Source of the DNA: Candidatus Sulfopaludibacter sp. SbA3
GTDB taxonomy: Bacteria; Pseudomonadota; Alphaproteobacteria; Caulobacterales; Hyphomonadaceae
Direction of reading: 5' to 3'
DNA length: 64,000 nt
Assembly (NCBI GenBank): GCA_945913285.1
Contig: CAMEDD010000001.1
Span: 1 to 64,000 of the forward strand
The position numbers and the translations under genes are program-made. This document shows, in pieces, positions 45,571 through 54,634 of the stretch. Below the pieces are notes generated by a model, which made no database searches, was not told the origin of the DNA, and was given only the letters and a program-made list of their open reading frames with translations. Each line of letters opens with the position of its first letter. Positions within the stretch are counted from its first letter, which is position 1.

Positions 45571-47091
45571 CTAGAAGCTCCGGGCCGCCCAGGCGGCCGC
45601 AACGCCCAGCACGCCAATCAGGCCGAACCAGCCCCACCAGGGCGCGAACGGCGCTTTGGCGGCGGGCGGCAGCGCAGGCTCGGCCTCAAGGCTTTTCTCG
45701 AACCGGTCCATGACCTCGGGCAGGCGCTTCAGGCGGTTCGTCACGGCGCGGACGTTTTCAGAGATCATCCGGGCGGCGCCTTCGGGGCCGAAATTGCGGC
45801 GCATCCAGGCTTCGATGACAGGCTCGGACGCGTTCCAGATATTGTGCTTGGGATCGATGGCGCGGGCGACGCCTTCAACCTGCACCATCGTTTTCTGGAG
45901 GAGGACGAGTTCGGGGCGCAGGGCCATGCCGAACGTGTGAGTATAATCGAACAGCTGCAGCAGCACCCGGCCCATGGAGACTTCTTCGGCCGGGCGACCA
46001 AAGAGCGGCTCGCCGATGGAGCGCAGGGCCTGAGCGAAATCGCCGACCGACTGGGTGGGCGGAACATAACCCGCTTCGAAATGGACTTCGGCGATGCGGA
46101 TGTAGTCGCGCTTCAGGAAGCCCCAGAGGATTTCGGCGAGAAAGCGGCGCTCCATCGGGCCGATGCGGCCGATAATGCCGAAATCGACGAGCGCGATGCG
46201 GCCTTCCGGCGTCAGGATCGCGTTGCCTTCGTGCATGTCGGCATGGAAGACGCCGTGTTCGATGGCGCTGGAGAGAAAGCCCTGCGTGATGTCGTTGGCA
46301 AGCCGCACGCGGTCGAGGCCTGGACGGCCCAGCACGCCGGGCGCTGTCAGAGGCGTGCCGTTGATCCAGGAGATCGTCAGTACACGTCTGCCCGTGCGCT
46401 CCCAGTCGACTTTCGGGATTTCGAAGAAACCCGTCTTCGCGTTGATGGCGCGCATCTCGTCGGCGCCGCCGGCTTCGAGACGAAGGTCGAGTTCGCGCAG
46501 CATGAAGCTTGAGATCGTGTCGGTGAAGGCGATGGGCCGCAGGCGGCGGCTTTCGCTGGAGATGCCTTCGATGGTGCGCGCGGCGCGGCGCATGGCGGAA
46601 AGCTCGAGGCTAAGCTGGCGTTCGATTCCGGGACGGAGGATTTTTACGGCGCGGTCCCCGTCCGGCAGGGACATCTTGTGGACCTGCGCGAGGGAGGCGG
46701 CGGCGACCGGCTCCGAGAGGCCCGGGAAAAGGCGGATCGCTTCGGCCTCAGTGAACTCGGCCGCAAGCGCAGCGCGGGCGAGCTTCATCGAGAAGGGCGC
46801 CAGCTTGTCCTTGAGGCGCCCAAGGTCGCCTGCGACTTCGGAACCGAAAACATCCGGCCGGGTGGCGAGGAACTGCCCGAGCTTGATGTAGGCGGGGCCG
46901 AGGCCTTCGAGGGCCGCGGCGAGGCGTTGGCCGGGGCGGCCCCTGGCGCCGCCGAACAGGCGCAGGACGCTGCCGGCCATCCGGGCGGGAATCGGCAGCC
47001 GGGTCTGGTAGGCGCCGGGCAGCACGACGTCATGGCGGGCGAGCGCCGTGCCCGCGCGCATCAGGCGCCAGTAGTCACCGAGCGCGCTCAT
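45571..47091 (-). CDS. ubiB: UbiB, ubiquinone biosynthesis ATPase/kinase-like
   Basis: A 506-residue UbiB/ABC1 protein. Family marks are YIKLGQFLATRPD (KxGQ), the Ala-rich AAASLAQVHK in place of a Gly loop, HADMHEGNAI and VDFGIIGR (DFG). Two hydrophobic stretches at the C-terminus (WWGWFGLIGVLGVAAAWA) anchor it to the inner membrane. It supports ubiquinone synthesis, probably by moving lipid intermediates with ATP hydrolysis. ubiE is nearby on the same strand. Confidence 0.95.
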   Translation of the reverse strand: MSALGDYWRLMRAGTALARHDVVLPGAYQTRLPIPARMAGSVLRLFGGARGRPGQRLAAALEGLGPAYIKLGQFLATRPDVFGSEVAGDLGRLKDKLAPFSMKLARAALAAEFTEAEAIRLFPGLSEPVAAASLAQVHKMSLPDGDRAVKILRPGIERQLSLELSAMRRAARTIEGISSESRRLRPIAFTDTISSFMLRELDLRLEAGGADEMRAINAKTGFFEIPKVDWERTGRRVLTISWINGTPLTAPGVLGRPGLDRVRLANDITQGFLSSAIEHGVFHADMHEGNAILTPEGRIALVDFGIIGRIGPMERRFLAEILWGFLKRDYIRIAEVHFEAGYVPPTQSVGDFAQALRSIGEPLFGRPAEEVSMGRVLLQLFDYTHTFGMALRPELVLLQKTMVQVEGVARAIDPKHNIWNASEPVIEAWMRRNFGPEGAARMISENVRAVTNRLKRLPEVMDRFEKSLEAEPALPPAAKAPFAPWWGWFGLIGVLGVAAAWAARSF

Positions 47092-47176
47092 CTAGGTATT
47101 TCCCAAGGACGCGGAACCAAGCCGGAGACCTGCGCGTTGACCAGTAGAAACCAAATTGCAGAGAGCGAGCTTCATT

Positions 47177-47341
47177 ATGTCCGATTCCCCCTCATCCAAT
47201 AATTTCCTGTACCTGGTCGTCGGCGTGCTGGTGGCCGGCGCAGTGGCCTTCGGGGTCTATTACTTCACCGAAGGCGATGGCGGGCCGGACAAGGTCGAGA
47301 TCTCGGTCGGCGAAGACGGCGTCAAGATCGACGGGAACTGA
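47177..47341 (+). CDS. Small single-pass membrane protein
   Basis: 54 residues. A polar start, one hydrophobic segment (FLYLVVGVLVAGAVAFGVYYF) and an acidic tail with VEISVGEDGVKIDGN. Similar short proteins occur near ubiB/ubiE in related bacteria as far as I recall, but no function is known. It lies between ubiB and ubiE on the opposite strand. Confidence 0.6.
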   Translation: MSDSPSSNNFLYLVVGVLVAGAVAFGVYYFTEGDGGPDKVEISVGEDGVKIDGN

Positions 47342-47352
47342 GCGGTCCATGA

Positions 47353-48141
47353 TCACGCCGCCCAGCCAAAGTGCAGCGCGGCGATGCCGCCGGAATAGTT
47401 GGTGACAGACACCTGCCGGAAACCGGCGCCTTCGATCTCGGCCCTGAACACGGATTGTTCCGGGAACCTGCGGATCGACTCGACGAGATATTGATAGCTC
47501 GCGCGGTCACCGGCGATCAGTTCTCCGAGGCGCGGGATCACGGCGTAGCTGTAGGTGTCGTAGGCTTCCTGCAGGATCGGCGCTGTCATCTGGCTGAACT
47601 CCAGCACGGCAAGCCGGCCGCCGGTTTTCAGGACCCGGCGGAATTCGCGCAGGCCCGCCGCCCGGTCGGCAAAGTTGCGGATGCCAAAGGAGACGGTGAC
47701 CGCGTCAAAACTCTTGTCCGGATAGGGCAATTTCTGGCCATCGGCGCAGACCCAGTCGAGGCGGCCTTCCCATTTCGCATTGTCGGCGCGCGCTTTGCCA
47801 GCTTCGAGCATCGCGTCGTTGATATCGCAGACGATGGCGGTGGCGGGGCGTGTGTCGCCGCGGCGGGCGCCTGACTTGTCGGCAAGCTCAAGGAAGGCGC
47901 GGGCGAGTTCGCCGGTGCCGCCCGCGACGTCGAGATGGCGCTCGCCGGGCTGCGGGTTCACCTTGTTCATGGCGTCGTGTTTCCAAAGGCGGTGGACGCC
48001 GGCGCTCATGAAATCGTTCATCAGGTCGTAGCGCGAGGCGACCGAGCGGAAAACCCCCTTTACCCGGGCGACCTTCTCGGACTCCGTCACCTCCTCGAAC
48101 CCGAAGGAGACCTTGCGCTCTGTGCCGTCTGTTTCAGCCAT
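47353..48141 (-). CDS. ubiE: Demethylmenaquinone/ubiquinone C-methyltransferase
   Basis: A 262-residue UbiE. VFRSVASRYDLMNDFMSAGVHR at the start, the SAM loop HLDVAGGTGELA, and the later SFGIRNFADRAAGLREFRRVLK are the UbiE signatures. It methylates the benzoquinol ring in ubiquinone synthesis. It stops 12 bases after the small membrane gene on the other strand and is divergent from mutM. Confidence 0.97.
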   Translation of the reverse strand: MAETDGTERKVSFGFEEVTESEKVARVKGVFRSVASRYDLMNDFMSAGVHRLWKHDAMNKVNPQPGERHLDVAGGTGELARAFLELADKSGARRGDTRPATAIVCDINDAMLEAGKARADNAKWEGRLDWVCADGQKLPYPDKSFDAVTVSFGIRNFADRAAGLREFRRVLKTGGRLAVLEFSQMTAPILQEAYDTYSYAVIPRLGELIAGDRASYQYLVESIRRFPEQSVFRAEIEGAGFRQVSVTNYSGGIAALHFGWAA

Positions 48142-48190
48142 GCTGAACCACCTTACCTATCTCGTGTCGCTTAGCGTATATGCGATAAGG

Positions 48191-49036
48191 ATGCCTGAAT
48201 TACCTGAAGTCGAGACAGTTCGCCGCGGACTGGCCCCCGTGATGGAAGGCCGGCGGATCCTGCGGCTGGAGCAGCGGCGGGCGGACCTGCGCTTTCCCCT
48301 GCCCGAGCGGTTTGGCGAGCGGCTCGCAAACGCCCGGATCGACCGGCTCGCGCGGCAGGCGAAATTCCTCGCGGCGCATCTCTCCACGGGCGAAGTTCTG
48401 GTGATGCATCTCGGCATGTCCGGGCGGTTCACGATTTCCGGGGCGATGCAGGGGGCGTTCGTGCATGACACGGGCGTGCTCACCGCGCACGACCATGTCA
48501 TCTTCCATATGGAGGGCGGCGAGACCGTCACCTATAACGACCCCCGCCGGTTCGGCTTCATGGAACTCTGGCCAGCCGCAAGTTTTGAGGCCTACCCAAG
48601 GTTAAAGGCGATGGGGCCGGAGCCGATGTCGAACGGGTTTTCGGCGGCCTATCTGGATGAGGCGCTGGCGGGCAAGGCGGCGCCGATCAAGGCGGCGCTG
48701 CTCGATCAGTCGATCATTTCGGGGCTGGGCAATATCTATGTGTGCGAAGCGCTTTACCGGGCGGGCATCTCGCCGAAGCGGTTGTCGCGCAGCGTGCCGG
48801 GCGTGCGCGCCTCTCGGCTGGCACCGGCGATCAACGCGGTGATCGCCGAGGCGATTGCGGCGGGCGGGTCTTCCATTTCGGACTTTGCGGGGACGGATGG
48901 GGGCCTCGGTTACTTCCAGCACCGGTTCGATGTGTACGCACGCGAGGGCGAGGCCTGCAAACGCTGCGGCGCGGCGGTGAAGCGGATCGTGCAGTCCGGG
49001 CGCTCGACGTTTTATTGCGCTACCTGCCAGCGCTGA
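48191..49036 (+). CDS. mutM: Formamidopyrimidine-DNA glycosylase
   Basis: A 281-residue Fpg. The start is fixed by MPELPEVETVRRGL, since Pro2 is the catalytic amine and Glu3 assists; earlier in-frame starts would destroy it. The Lys in FLAAHLSTGEVL region, HLGMSGR, and the C-terminal zinc finger (CKRCG...YCATC) are present. It removes 8-oxoguanine from DNA, complementing mutT. Its last 17 bases overlap the convergent monooxygenase gene. Confidence 0.97.
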   Translation: MPELPEVETVRRGLAPVMEGRRILRLEQRRADLRFPLPERFGERLANARIDRLARQAKFLAAHLSTGEVLVMHLGMSGRFTISGAMQGAFVHDTGVLTAHDHVIFHMEGGETVTYNDPRRFGFMELWPAASFEAYPRLKAMGPEPMSNGFSAAYLDEALAGKAAPIKAALLDQSIISGLGNIYVCEALYRAGISPKRLSRSVPGVRASRLAPAINAVIAEAIAAGGSSISDFAGTDGGLGYFQHRFDVYAREGEACKRCGAAVKRIVQSGRSTFYCATCQR

Positions 49037-50222
49037 GGCCCAGTTTCTTGAGCGGGGCGCCGAGCCCGCCGCTGACCAATGCAGCGAGGATGGGCGGGGC
49101 GGGCCAGAGCTTTGACACGGGCGCTGCCAGCCAATCTCGCAGCCAAGGCAGGATGTTCGAGTCCGACTGGTAGACCGGCGTGAAGGCCCAGGTCATCAGC
49201 TGGAAAAGACGCACATGGGCCGCGCGCTGGCGCACATACATGGCAGCGATGTCTGCGGGCTGGCTGTGCGCCTCGACCGCGCGGGCGAGCGCATAGGCGT
49301 CCAGCAGCGCCATGTTCGCCCCCTGCCCGAGCTGCGGACTGGCGGCGTGCCAGCTGTCGCCGAGATGGATGAGGCGGCCGGTGGCGGCGGGCCAATGCGT
49401 GCGGTGGCGGTAGCGGGCGAAGGTCAGCTGCTTATGGTCCGTGATCTGATCAACAAGCATCGCCGTCTCCGGCCAGAGGGTGCGGGCAGCGTCCTTCCAC
49501 TGGTCCAGCGGCGCCGCGCGGAAGGCGTCGTAGGCGTCGCCCCGGATGGACCAGAAATAGGTGAGGCTCAGCGCGTCGCCTGCATGCAACCGCCCGGAAG
49601 GCATCACGCCGGTCATCTGGCGGGCCGCATGATAGCGCTGCTCCAGCGCTTCGGGGTTGAACGGGCCATCGTCCGGCCAGGGCAGCGTCGCCCAGAGGGC
49701 GCCGTAGGGAAGCTCCGATGCGGGAGACGGCGCGAGCGGGGAGCGCACGCCGAGCGCGTCGATAATGATGTCAAACGGGCCTGGCGCGGCGCCGTGCGAA
49801 CCCGTCAGTGTCCCGGTGCCGGGATCTGCCGACGTGATGCGCGCGGAAGAGACAAAGGCGGCGCCGGACGCGAGCGCCGTCTCATTGAGGATCGTAAACA
49901 CAGCTGACCGCTGGATGCCGATACCGCGCAGGCCGGGGCGGAGGGCGTCGTAGCGCACGTCGAGCACGGCGCGCCCTGTATCGGATGAAATGCCCCAGAG
50001 CCGGGCGATCGGGCTGCCAAGGGCTTCGGCCTTATCGCGCAGACCGAGGGCGCCGAGGATGGCAAGGCCGGTCTCCTGCAGCATGAGCCCTGAGCCGACC
50101 GGGCGGGCCGCTTCGAACTGATCAAACACGGTCACGCGGTGGCCTGCGCGCGCGAGCAGGGTGGCCGCGGCGAGGCCGCCAATTCCGGCGCCGGCGATTG
50201 CGATGTTCAGACTTCGGTCCAT
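49020..50222 (-). CDS. FAD-dependent monooxygenase
   Basis: A 400-residue group A flavoprotein hydroxylase-like protein. The FAD loop is IAGAGIGGLAAATLLARAGH, with the acidic partner in VFDQFE, and LIHLGDSWHAASPQLGQGANMALLDAYALA is the conserved GD motif. Substrate unknown; aromatic hydroxylation is typical. ATG at 50222 begins MDRSLNI; an upstream in-frame start lies within the intergenic part. It is divergent from an SDR gene. Confidence 0.9.
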   Translation of the reverse strand: MDRSLNIAIAGAGIGGLAAATLLARAGHRVTVFDQFEAARPVGSGLMLQETGLAILGALGLRDKAEALGSPIARLWGISSDTGRAVLDVRYDALRPGLRGIGIQRSAVFTILNETALASGAAFVSSARITSADPGTGTLTGSHGAAPGPFDIIIDALGVRSPLAPSPASELPYGALWATLPWPDDGPFNPEALEQRYHAARQMTGVMPSGRLHAGDALSLTYFWSIRGDAYDAFRAAPLDQWKDAARTLWPETAMLVDQITDHKQLTFARYRHRTHWPAATGRLIHLGDSWHAASPQLGQGANMALLDAYALARAVEAHSQPADIAAMYVRQRAAHVRLFQLMTWAFTPVYQSDSNILPWLRDWLAAPVSKLWPAPPILAALVSGGLGAPLKKLGLSAGR

Positions 50223-50301
50223 CTGCCTGTTTAGCCCTGCTCCTTGTGTGTCGCGCAAGTCTCAAGCAAGAGTGGGTTCCGAAAAGAAACTGGAGGACGC
50301 G

Positions 50302-51033
50302 ATGTCAAACGGGGCAGCCTTGATCATCGGCGCAGGCGATGCGACCGGCGGCGCGATTGCGAGGGCCTTTGCGCGGGAAGGCCTGACAGCCTGTGTGACC
50401 CGGCGGGCGCGCAATCTCGATTTGCTGGGGGAGCTCGTCGCAGACATCGAAGCGGCGGGCGGCAAGGCGCGCGCGTTCGGTGTCGATGCGCGCGAGGAAG
50501 AGGCGACGACTGCGCTGTTCAATCAGATCGAAGCGGAGGTCGGCCCGCTGGAAGTCTGCGTGTTCAATATCGGCGCGAACGTCCGCTTCGGCATCACCGA
50601 GACGACGGCGCGGGTTTATCAGAAGGTCTGGGAGATGGCCGCCTTCTCAGGCTTTATCGCCGGGCGGGAAGCGGCGCGCGTGATGAAGCCGCGCGGGCGT
50701 GGGACCATCCTGTTCACGGGCGCCACGGCAAGCATTCGCGGCCGGGACGGCTTCTCCGCCTTTGCCGGGGCCAAGCATGCGCTGCGGGCGCTCGCCCAGT
50801 CGATGGCGCGAGAGCTCGGCCCGAGCGGAATACATGTGGCACACATCGTCGTGGATGGCGCAATCGACAGCCAGTTCATCCGCGACAACCTTCCGGATGC
50901 GGACGAACGCCGGGCGCGGGACGGGCTGCTGATCCCGGACGAGATTGCCAAGAACTATGTCTGGCTGCACCGCCAGCACCGCTCCGCCTGGACACATGAG
51001 CTGGACCTCAGACCGTGGAACGAGACGTGGTGA
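50302..51033 (+). CDS. SDR-fold protein lacking the catalytic Tyr
   Basis: A 243-residue short-chain dehydrogenase-like protein. The cofactor loop is IIGAGDATGGAIA, a degenerate form of TGxxxGIG. NIGAN replaces NNAG. The active-site tetrad position reads FAGAK (Phe154, Lys158), so Phe stands where Tyr is required for normal SDR chemistry. It may be a divergent or non-catalytic member. Strong ribosome binding site GGAGG before the ATG. Closely followed by a convergent DUF389 gene. Confidence 0.85.
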   Translation: MSNGAALIIGAGDATGGAIARAFAREGLTACVTRRARNLDLLGELVADIEAAGGKARAFGVDAREEEATTALFNQIEAEVGPLEVCVFNIGANVRFGITETTARVYQKVWEMAAFSGFIAGREAARVMKPRGRGTILFTGATASIRGRDGFSAFAGAKHALRALAQSMARELGPSGIHVAHIVVDGAIDSQFIRDNLPDADERRARDGLLIPDEIAKNYVWLHRQHRSAWTHELDLRPWNETW

Positions 51034-51040
51034 GCCCGGC

Positions 51041-52126
51041 CTAGTCGAGCCCGCCGGGCCAGGCCTGTTGTTGCACGGGCCCGTCGCGCGTCAGCTCTTC
51101 GACGCGTACCGTACGAACGTGAAGCAAGACGTCATCGCCTGAAGCCGCGTCGACCGCGTCGTCCAGAAGGGCAATGTCTGCAGGCGAGAAGGATGCAGGC
51201 GAACGGATGACGGCGAAGGCGGCCGCGCGCTGCTCCGCGTCATCCTCGAAGCGAAGTTCGATGACCCGGGCGCCGGGATAGCCCTCCAGCGCGCGGCTGA
51301 GTGCCTGCTGCGCCCGGTCGCGGATTGAGACCTCGCTGACAGCCCGGTTCAGGGCGCCGGCGAGATAAACGCCGAGCCCTCCTAGCAGCGCGAGCGCAGT
51401 GATCCGCGCCGTCCAGGACACGGTTGCCTCGCCGCTGCGGAAAACCGCGCGATGCCCACGCGCAAGAAAGACCAACATCGCCGCCACGGCGATGGCAATC
51501 AGGTTCGTCAGGAAGAGCAGGAAAGCACCGCCCGCGAGCCCGGGCTGGCCATGCGCAAACAAGATGCCGCACGCCGTAAGAGGCGGGCAAAGCGCGGTGG
51601 CGATCGCAACCCCGACCACCGCGCTCGATATTCTTGGCGCGGTCATCACGTAGGCACCGGCAGCGCCGCCGACGAGCGCAATCATCAGGTCGAGCAGGTT
51701 CGGCGCTGTCCGTGCCAGCACCTGCTCGCCAATGGCAATATCCTTGTGCAGGAGGCCGAGGCCGAACCCGATGGCCAGCACCCAGGCCGCGCCAAGCACC
51801 TCTGCCACGAAGGCGCGGCTCAGGAGGCGCGTATTCGCCTCTGCCATGGCAAGACCGAGCCCCAGGATCGGGCCATAAAGCATGGCAATCAACATCGCCC
51901 CAATGATCACCGCGACCGAATCGGCGAGCAGGCCATAGCCTGCAATCAGCGTCGCGGCGGCGTTCATGATGAAATAGGACGATGACAAGCCTGCCCCCGC
52001 GGTGACAGCGGCTCGCACATCTTCCTGCCGGGCAGCAGGCTCGCGGTCGAACGTGAAGACAGCGGCCAGCCCGCCTGTATCCCGGCGGGCCTCTTTTGTT
52101 TCCCCGGTCGTCTTCATCTCGGTCAT
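51041..52126 (-). CDS. DUF389 family membrane protein
   Basis: A 361-residue DUF389 protein. A cytoplasmic N-terminus leads into about six hydrophobic segments; the family motif is DSVAVIIGAMLIAMLYGPILGLGLAMA. The C-terminal 100 residues are soluble. ATG at 52126 has AGGAG five bases upstream. The function of DUF389 is not established; it is a putative transporter. Monocistronic. Confidence 0.9.
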   Translation of the reverse strand: MTEMKTTGETKEARRDTGGLAAVFTFDREPAARQEDVRAAVTAGAGLSSSYFIMNAAATLIAGYGLLADSVAVIIGAMLIAMLYGPILGLGLAMAEANTRLLSRAFVAEVLGAAWVLAIGFGLGLLHKDIAIGEQVLARTAPNLLDLMIALVGGAAGAYVMTAPRISSAVVGVAIATALCPPLTACGILFAHGQPGLAGGAFLLFLTNLIAIAVAAMLVFLARGHRAVFRSGEATVSWTARITALALLGGLGVYLAGALNRAVSEVSIRDRAQQALSRALEGYPGARVIELRFEDDAEQRAAAFAVIRSPASFSPADIALLDDAVDAASGDDVLLHVRTVRVEELTRDGPVQQQAWPGGLD

Positions 52127-52153
52127 GGCATCTCCTGGCAGATCAAAATTCGG

Positions 52154-53323
52154 TCAGACCATGCCCGCATCGGTGGGCAGGCCAAAGAGGATGCGGCCCG
52201 TGAGTTCCAAAGTCGAAGGCGCGGTCACGATATGCTGCGTGATGGCGTGGGCATCCCGGAAGCGGCGTTGCAGGTCGCTGGATTCGAACAGGGCCGCGCC
52301 GCCGCCGAGATCATAGAGCGTTCGGCAGATATCCGCTCCAGTGCGCGTCGTGTGCGTGCAGGCGAGGCGCAGGTCCGCGCGGATCTCCATCGGGATTTCG
52401 TCTGACTGCTCAGCGATGGCCCACACACGGTCGATCTCCGAGAAGAGGTAGGCGCGCGCTGCGCGCCATTGGGCTTCGCAGGTAGCATAGGCGGCCTGCA
52501 TGGATTGGCGCTCTGACAGCGTCTTGGCCGAGCCCTGGCTTTTCTTGACGGTGGCAAGGTCATGGAAGGCGTCCAGCGCGCCGCGGGCATTGCCGAGCGC
52601 CACGCCGCAGACGCCGAGCGCGAGCAGGCCGAAGGCCGGGAACTTGAACAGCGCGCCGGCCTCGTTCGGCCTGTCCGATACCAGCGAAACCGACCGGCCT
52701 TTCGGTACGAGCAGGTCCTTCACTTCGATATCGCCGGAGCCCGTGCCCTTCAGGCCCATTACATGCCAGGTGTCGTGCAGCGCCGCGTCCGAGGCCGGGA
52801 AGACCATCATGCGCGTGTCCGGCGCGCCGGAGGCGAGGCGTTTCATTTCGCCGTTTTCCCAGATCGTGCAGCCGCCGCAGAGCCAGGTGCAGTTGGCAGA
52901 ACCTGAGCCCCACTGCCAGCGCCCGGTGACGCGGTAGTGATCGCCCTCGACAATGGCCCGGCCCATCGGCGCGAAAACGCCGCCGGTGATAATCATCGGG
53001 TTTGCGTAAATCTCTTCCGCAAAGACCGGCTCCATGTACGCTGCATTCAGCGCGGTGGTGGCGCCGATCATCGCGCACCAGCCAGCGCTGGCATTGGCGG
53101 CGGCGAGCGCCTCGGTGACCTCAACGATTTCGCGCGGCGTGGATTCGTGCCCGCCATAGCGCTTCGGCGTCACCATGCGGAACACGCCGGCCGCCGCGAG
53201 CTTCTGGGCGAGATCGGCGGGGAGGCGACGCGCGTCCTCCATTTCCGCGACGCGCGCGGCGAGTTCAGGCAGCAAGGCTTGCAGCGACGTGACGAGATCA
53301 GGGGTGTGGAGCGTATCGGCCAT
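52154..53323 (-). CDS. Acyl-CoA dehydrogenase-fold flavoprotein monooxygenase
   Basis: A 389-residue acyl-CoA dehydrogenase-fold protein of the HsaA/flavin-dependent monooxygenase branch. Features: GVFRMVTPKRYGG near the N-terminus, SAGWCAMIGATTALN, then the GRWQWGSGSANCTWLCGG segment and WHVMGLKGTGSGDIEV. The catalytic Glu of true dehydrogenases is not evident. It would use reduced flavin to hydroxylate an aromatic or steroid-like substrate, but this is by family. Confidence 0.87.
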   Translation of the reverse strand: MADTLHTPDLVTSLQALLPELAARVAEMEDARRLPADLAQKLAAAGVFRMVTPKRYGGHESTPREIVEVTEALAAANASAGWCAMIGATTALNAAYMEPVFAEEIYANPMIITGGVFAPMGRAIVEGDHYRVTGRWQWGSGSANCTWLCGGCTIWENGEMKRLASGAPDTRMMVFPASDAALHDTWHVMGLKGTGSGDIEVKDLLVPKGRSVSLVSDRPNEAGALFKFPAFGLLALGVCGVALGNARGALDAFHDLATVKKSQGSAKTLSERQSMQAAYATCEAQWRAARAYLFSEIDRVWAIAEQSDEIPMEIRADLRLACTHTTRTGADICRTLYDLGGGAALFESSDLQRRFRDAHAITQHIVTAPSTLELTGRILFGLPTDAGMV

Positions 53324-53455
53324 GTTGGTAACCTAGCCTGTTTTGCCAGCGCTTCAAAGTGCCCGCCTGGACCCGTCCCCTAAGGTCAGCATTGCTGCCC
53401 GGCGGCGGGGCGCATAGGTTCAGGGCCGACAAGATCAGTGAACGGGGAGAAGCTC

Positions 53456-54268
53456 ATGTCTGACCAACTGCTGGAAACCTTCGAGGATGGCATCGCCACC
53501 CTGACCATGAACCGCCCCGAGGCGCGCAATGCGCTCACCGGCGAACTGCTCGACGCGCTCGCCGACGCGGTGGCGCGCCTTGCGCTCGATCCCAAGGTGC
53601 GCGTAGTCGTGCTGACCGGCGCTGGCGGGGCGTTTTGTGCGGGCGGCGATGTCAAAGGCTTTGTGGCCGCGCCAACCGGCACATCCGGAAAGAGCGAGGC
53701 CCCGTTCAGCATGGAGCAGCGGATCGCCGGCCTTCGCAAGGGCATGGAAACCGCCAAATGGCTGCATGAGATGGCGAAGCCCACGCTCGCCGTGATGCCG
53801 GGCCCGGCTGCCGGTGCCGGCCTGTCGCTGGCGCTCGCCTGCGATATGCGCATCTGCACGACCACCGCCAAGCTGACGACGGCCTTTTCCAAGATCGGCG
53901 CCAGCGGTGACTATGGCGGTTCCTACTTCCTCACCAAACTGGTCGGCGAAGCCAAAGCGCGCGAACTTTACTTCACGGCTGACGTGATCTCGGGCGAGCA
54001 GGCCGCCGCGCTCGGCATCGTCAACGAGGCGGTGGCGCCGGACAAGTTCCAAGAAGCGGCAAAGGCGAAGGCGCGCTATCTCGCCGGCCTGCCGACGGTC
54101 GCGATTGGCTACATGAAGAAGAACCTGAACCTGGCTGCCAGCGCGACGCTTTCGGAAGTGCTGGACATGGAAGCGGCCCACATGGTGCGCACGATGATGA
54201 CCGACGATCACAAGGCCGCATCTTTGGCCTTCGTCGAAAAGCGCCCACCGGTGTTCAAGGGGTATTAG
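53456..54268 (+). CDS. Enoyl-CoA hydratase/isomerase
   Basis: A 270-residue crotonase-fold protein. The CoA oxyanion segment is GAGGAFCAGGDVKGF, the second is MPGPAAGAGLSLALACDMRI, then FSKIGASGDYGGSYFL; the Asp-for-Glu variation around the second acid position makes the reaction uncertain. Start at ATG with GGGGAGAA upstream. It belongs to a set of acyl-CoA genes, though on the opposite strand to most. Confidence 0.92.
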   Translation: MSDQLLETFEDGIATLTMNRPEARNALTGELLDALADAVARLALDPKVRVVVLTGAGGAFCAGGDVKGFVAAPTGTSGKSEAPFSMEQRIAGLRKGMETAKWLHEMAKPTLAVMPGPAAGAGLSLALACDMRICTTTAKLTTAFSKIGASGDYGGSYFLTKLVGEAKARELYFTADVISGEQAAALGIVNEAVAPDKFQEAAKAKARYLAGLPTVAIGYMKKNLNLAASATLSEVLDMEAAHMVRTMMTDDHKAASLAFVEKRPPVFKGY

Positions 54269-54272
54269 CGGG

Positions 54273-54634
54273 TCAGAGTTTCAATTCACCGTGCAGCTTC
54301 GGCGGCGCGGCGTGACGCCAGGACATCACGAGCGCTGAGCGAAGCGTGGTCGCATCGCAGGCCTTGAGGCGGATCGACGTCGCGCCCTTCTCGCCCCATT
54401 TGTTGGGAACCGGGGAGAAGATTCCGGGCTCGGCCTCGCACAGCATAGGTTGTTCCTCGAGCGTCAGGAAGACGTTGGAGAACTCATGATGCGGGGGCAG
54501 GGTGCAGAAGATCTTGCCCTTTGGCGCATCGACCCGAAAACTCGCCCAGTCGAAGTGCGCCTTCTCTACCGCGCGCGGCAGCGAGAAAGCGGCAGCGAGA
54601 AAGCGGCAGCGCGGAGTTTGGCCGGCGTGCTCAC
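54273..54634 (-). pseudogene. MmcQ/YjbR-like protein, frameshifted
   Basis: A YjbR-like protein: FDWASFRVDAPKGKIFCTL, EPGIFSPVPNKWGEKGAT and the end RHAAPPKLHGELKL. The expected start is GTG at 54634, overlapping the acyltransferase stop (GTGA). From it, MSTPAKLRAAAFSLP is read and then the frame breaks and hits TAG at codon 23, because a 14-bp unit is duplicated at 54577-54604. With one copy, the frame runs to the stop at 54273, about 115 residues. No alternative start gives a full protein without the overlap. It was probably recently inactivated, or this is a sequence error. Confidence 0.72.
54577..54611. repeat. 14-bp tandem duplication, 2.5 copies
   Basis: GGCAGCGAGAAAGC occurs twice (54577-54590 and 54591-54604), followed by a partial third copy GGCAGCG. 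Fourteen bases is not a multiple of three, so the repeat shifts the reading frame of the yjbR-like gene. Slipped-strand replication is the likely origin. Confidence 0.95.
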
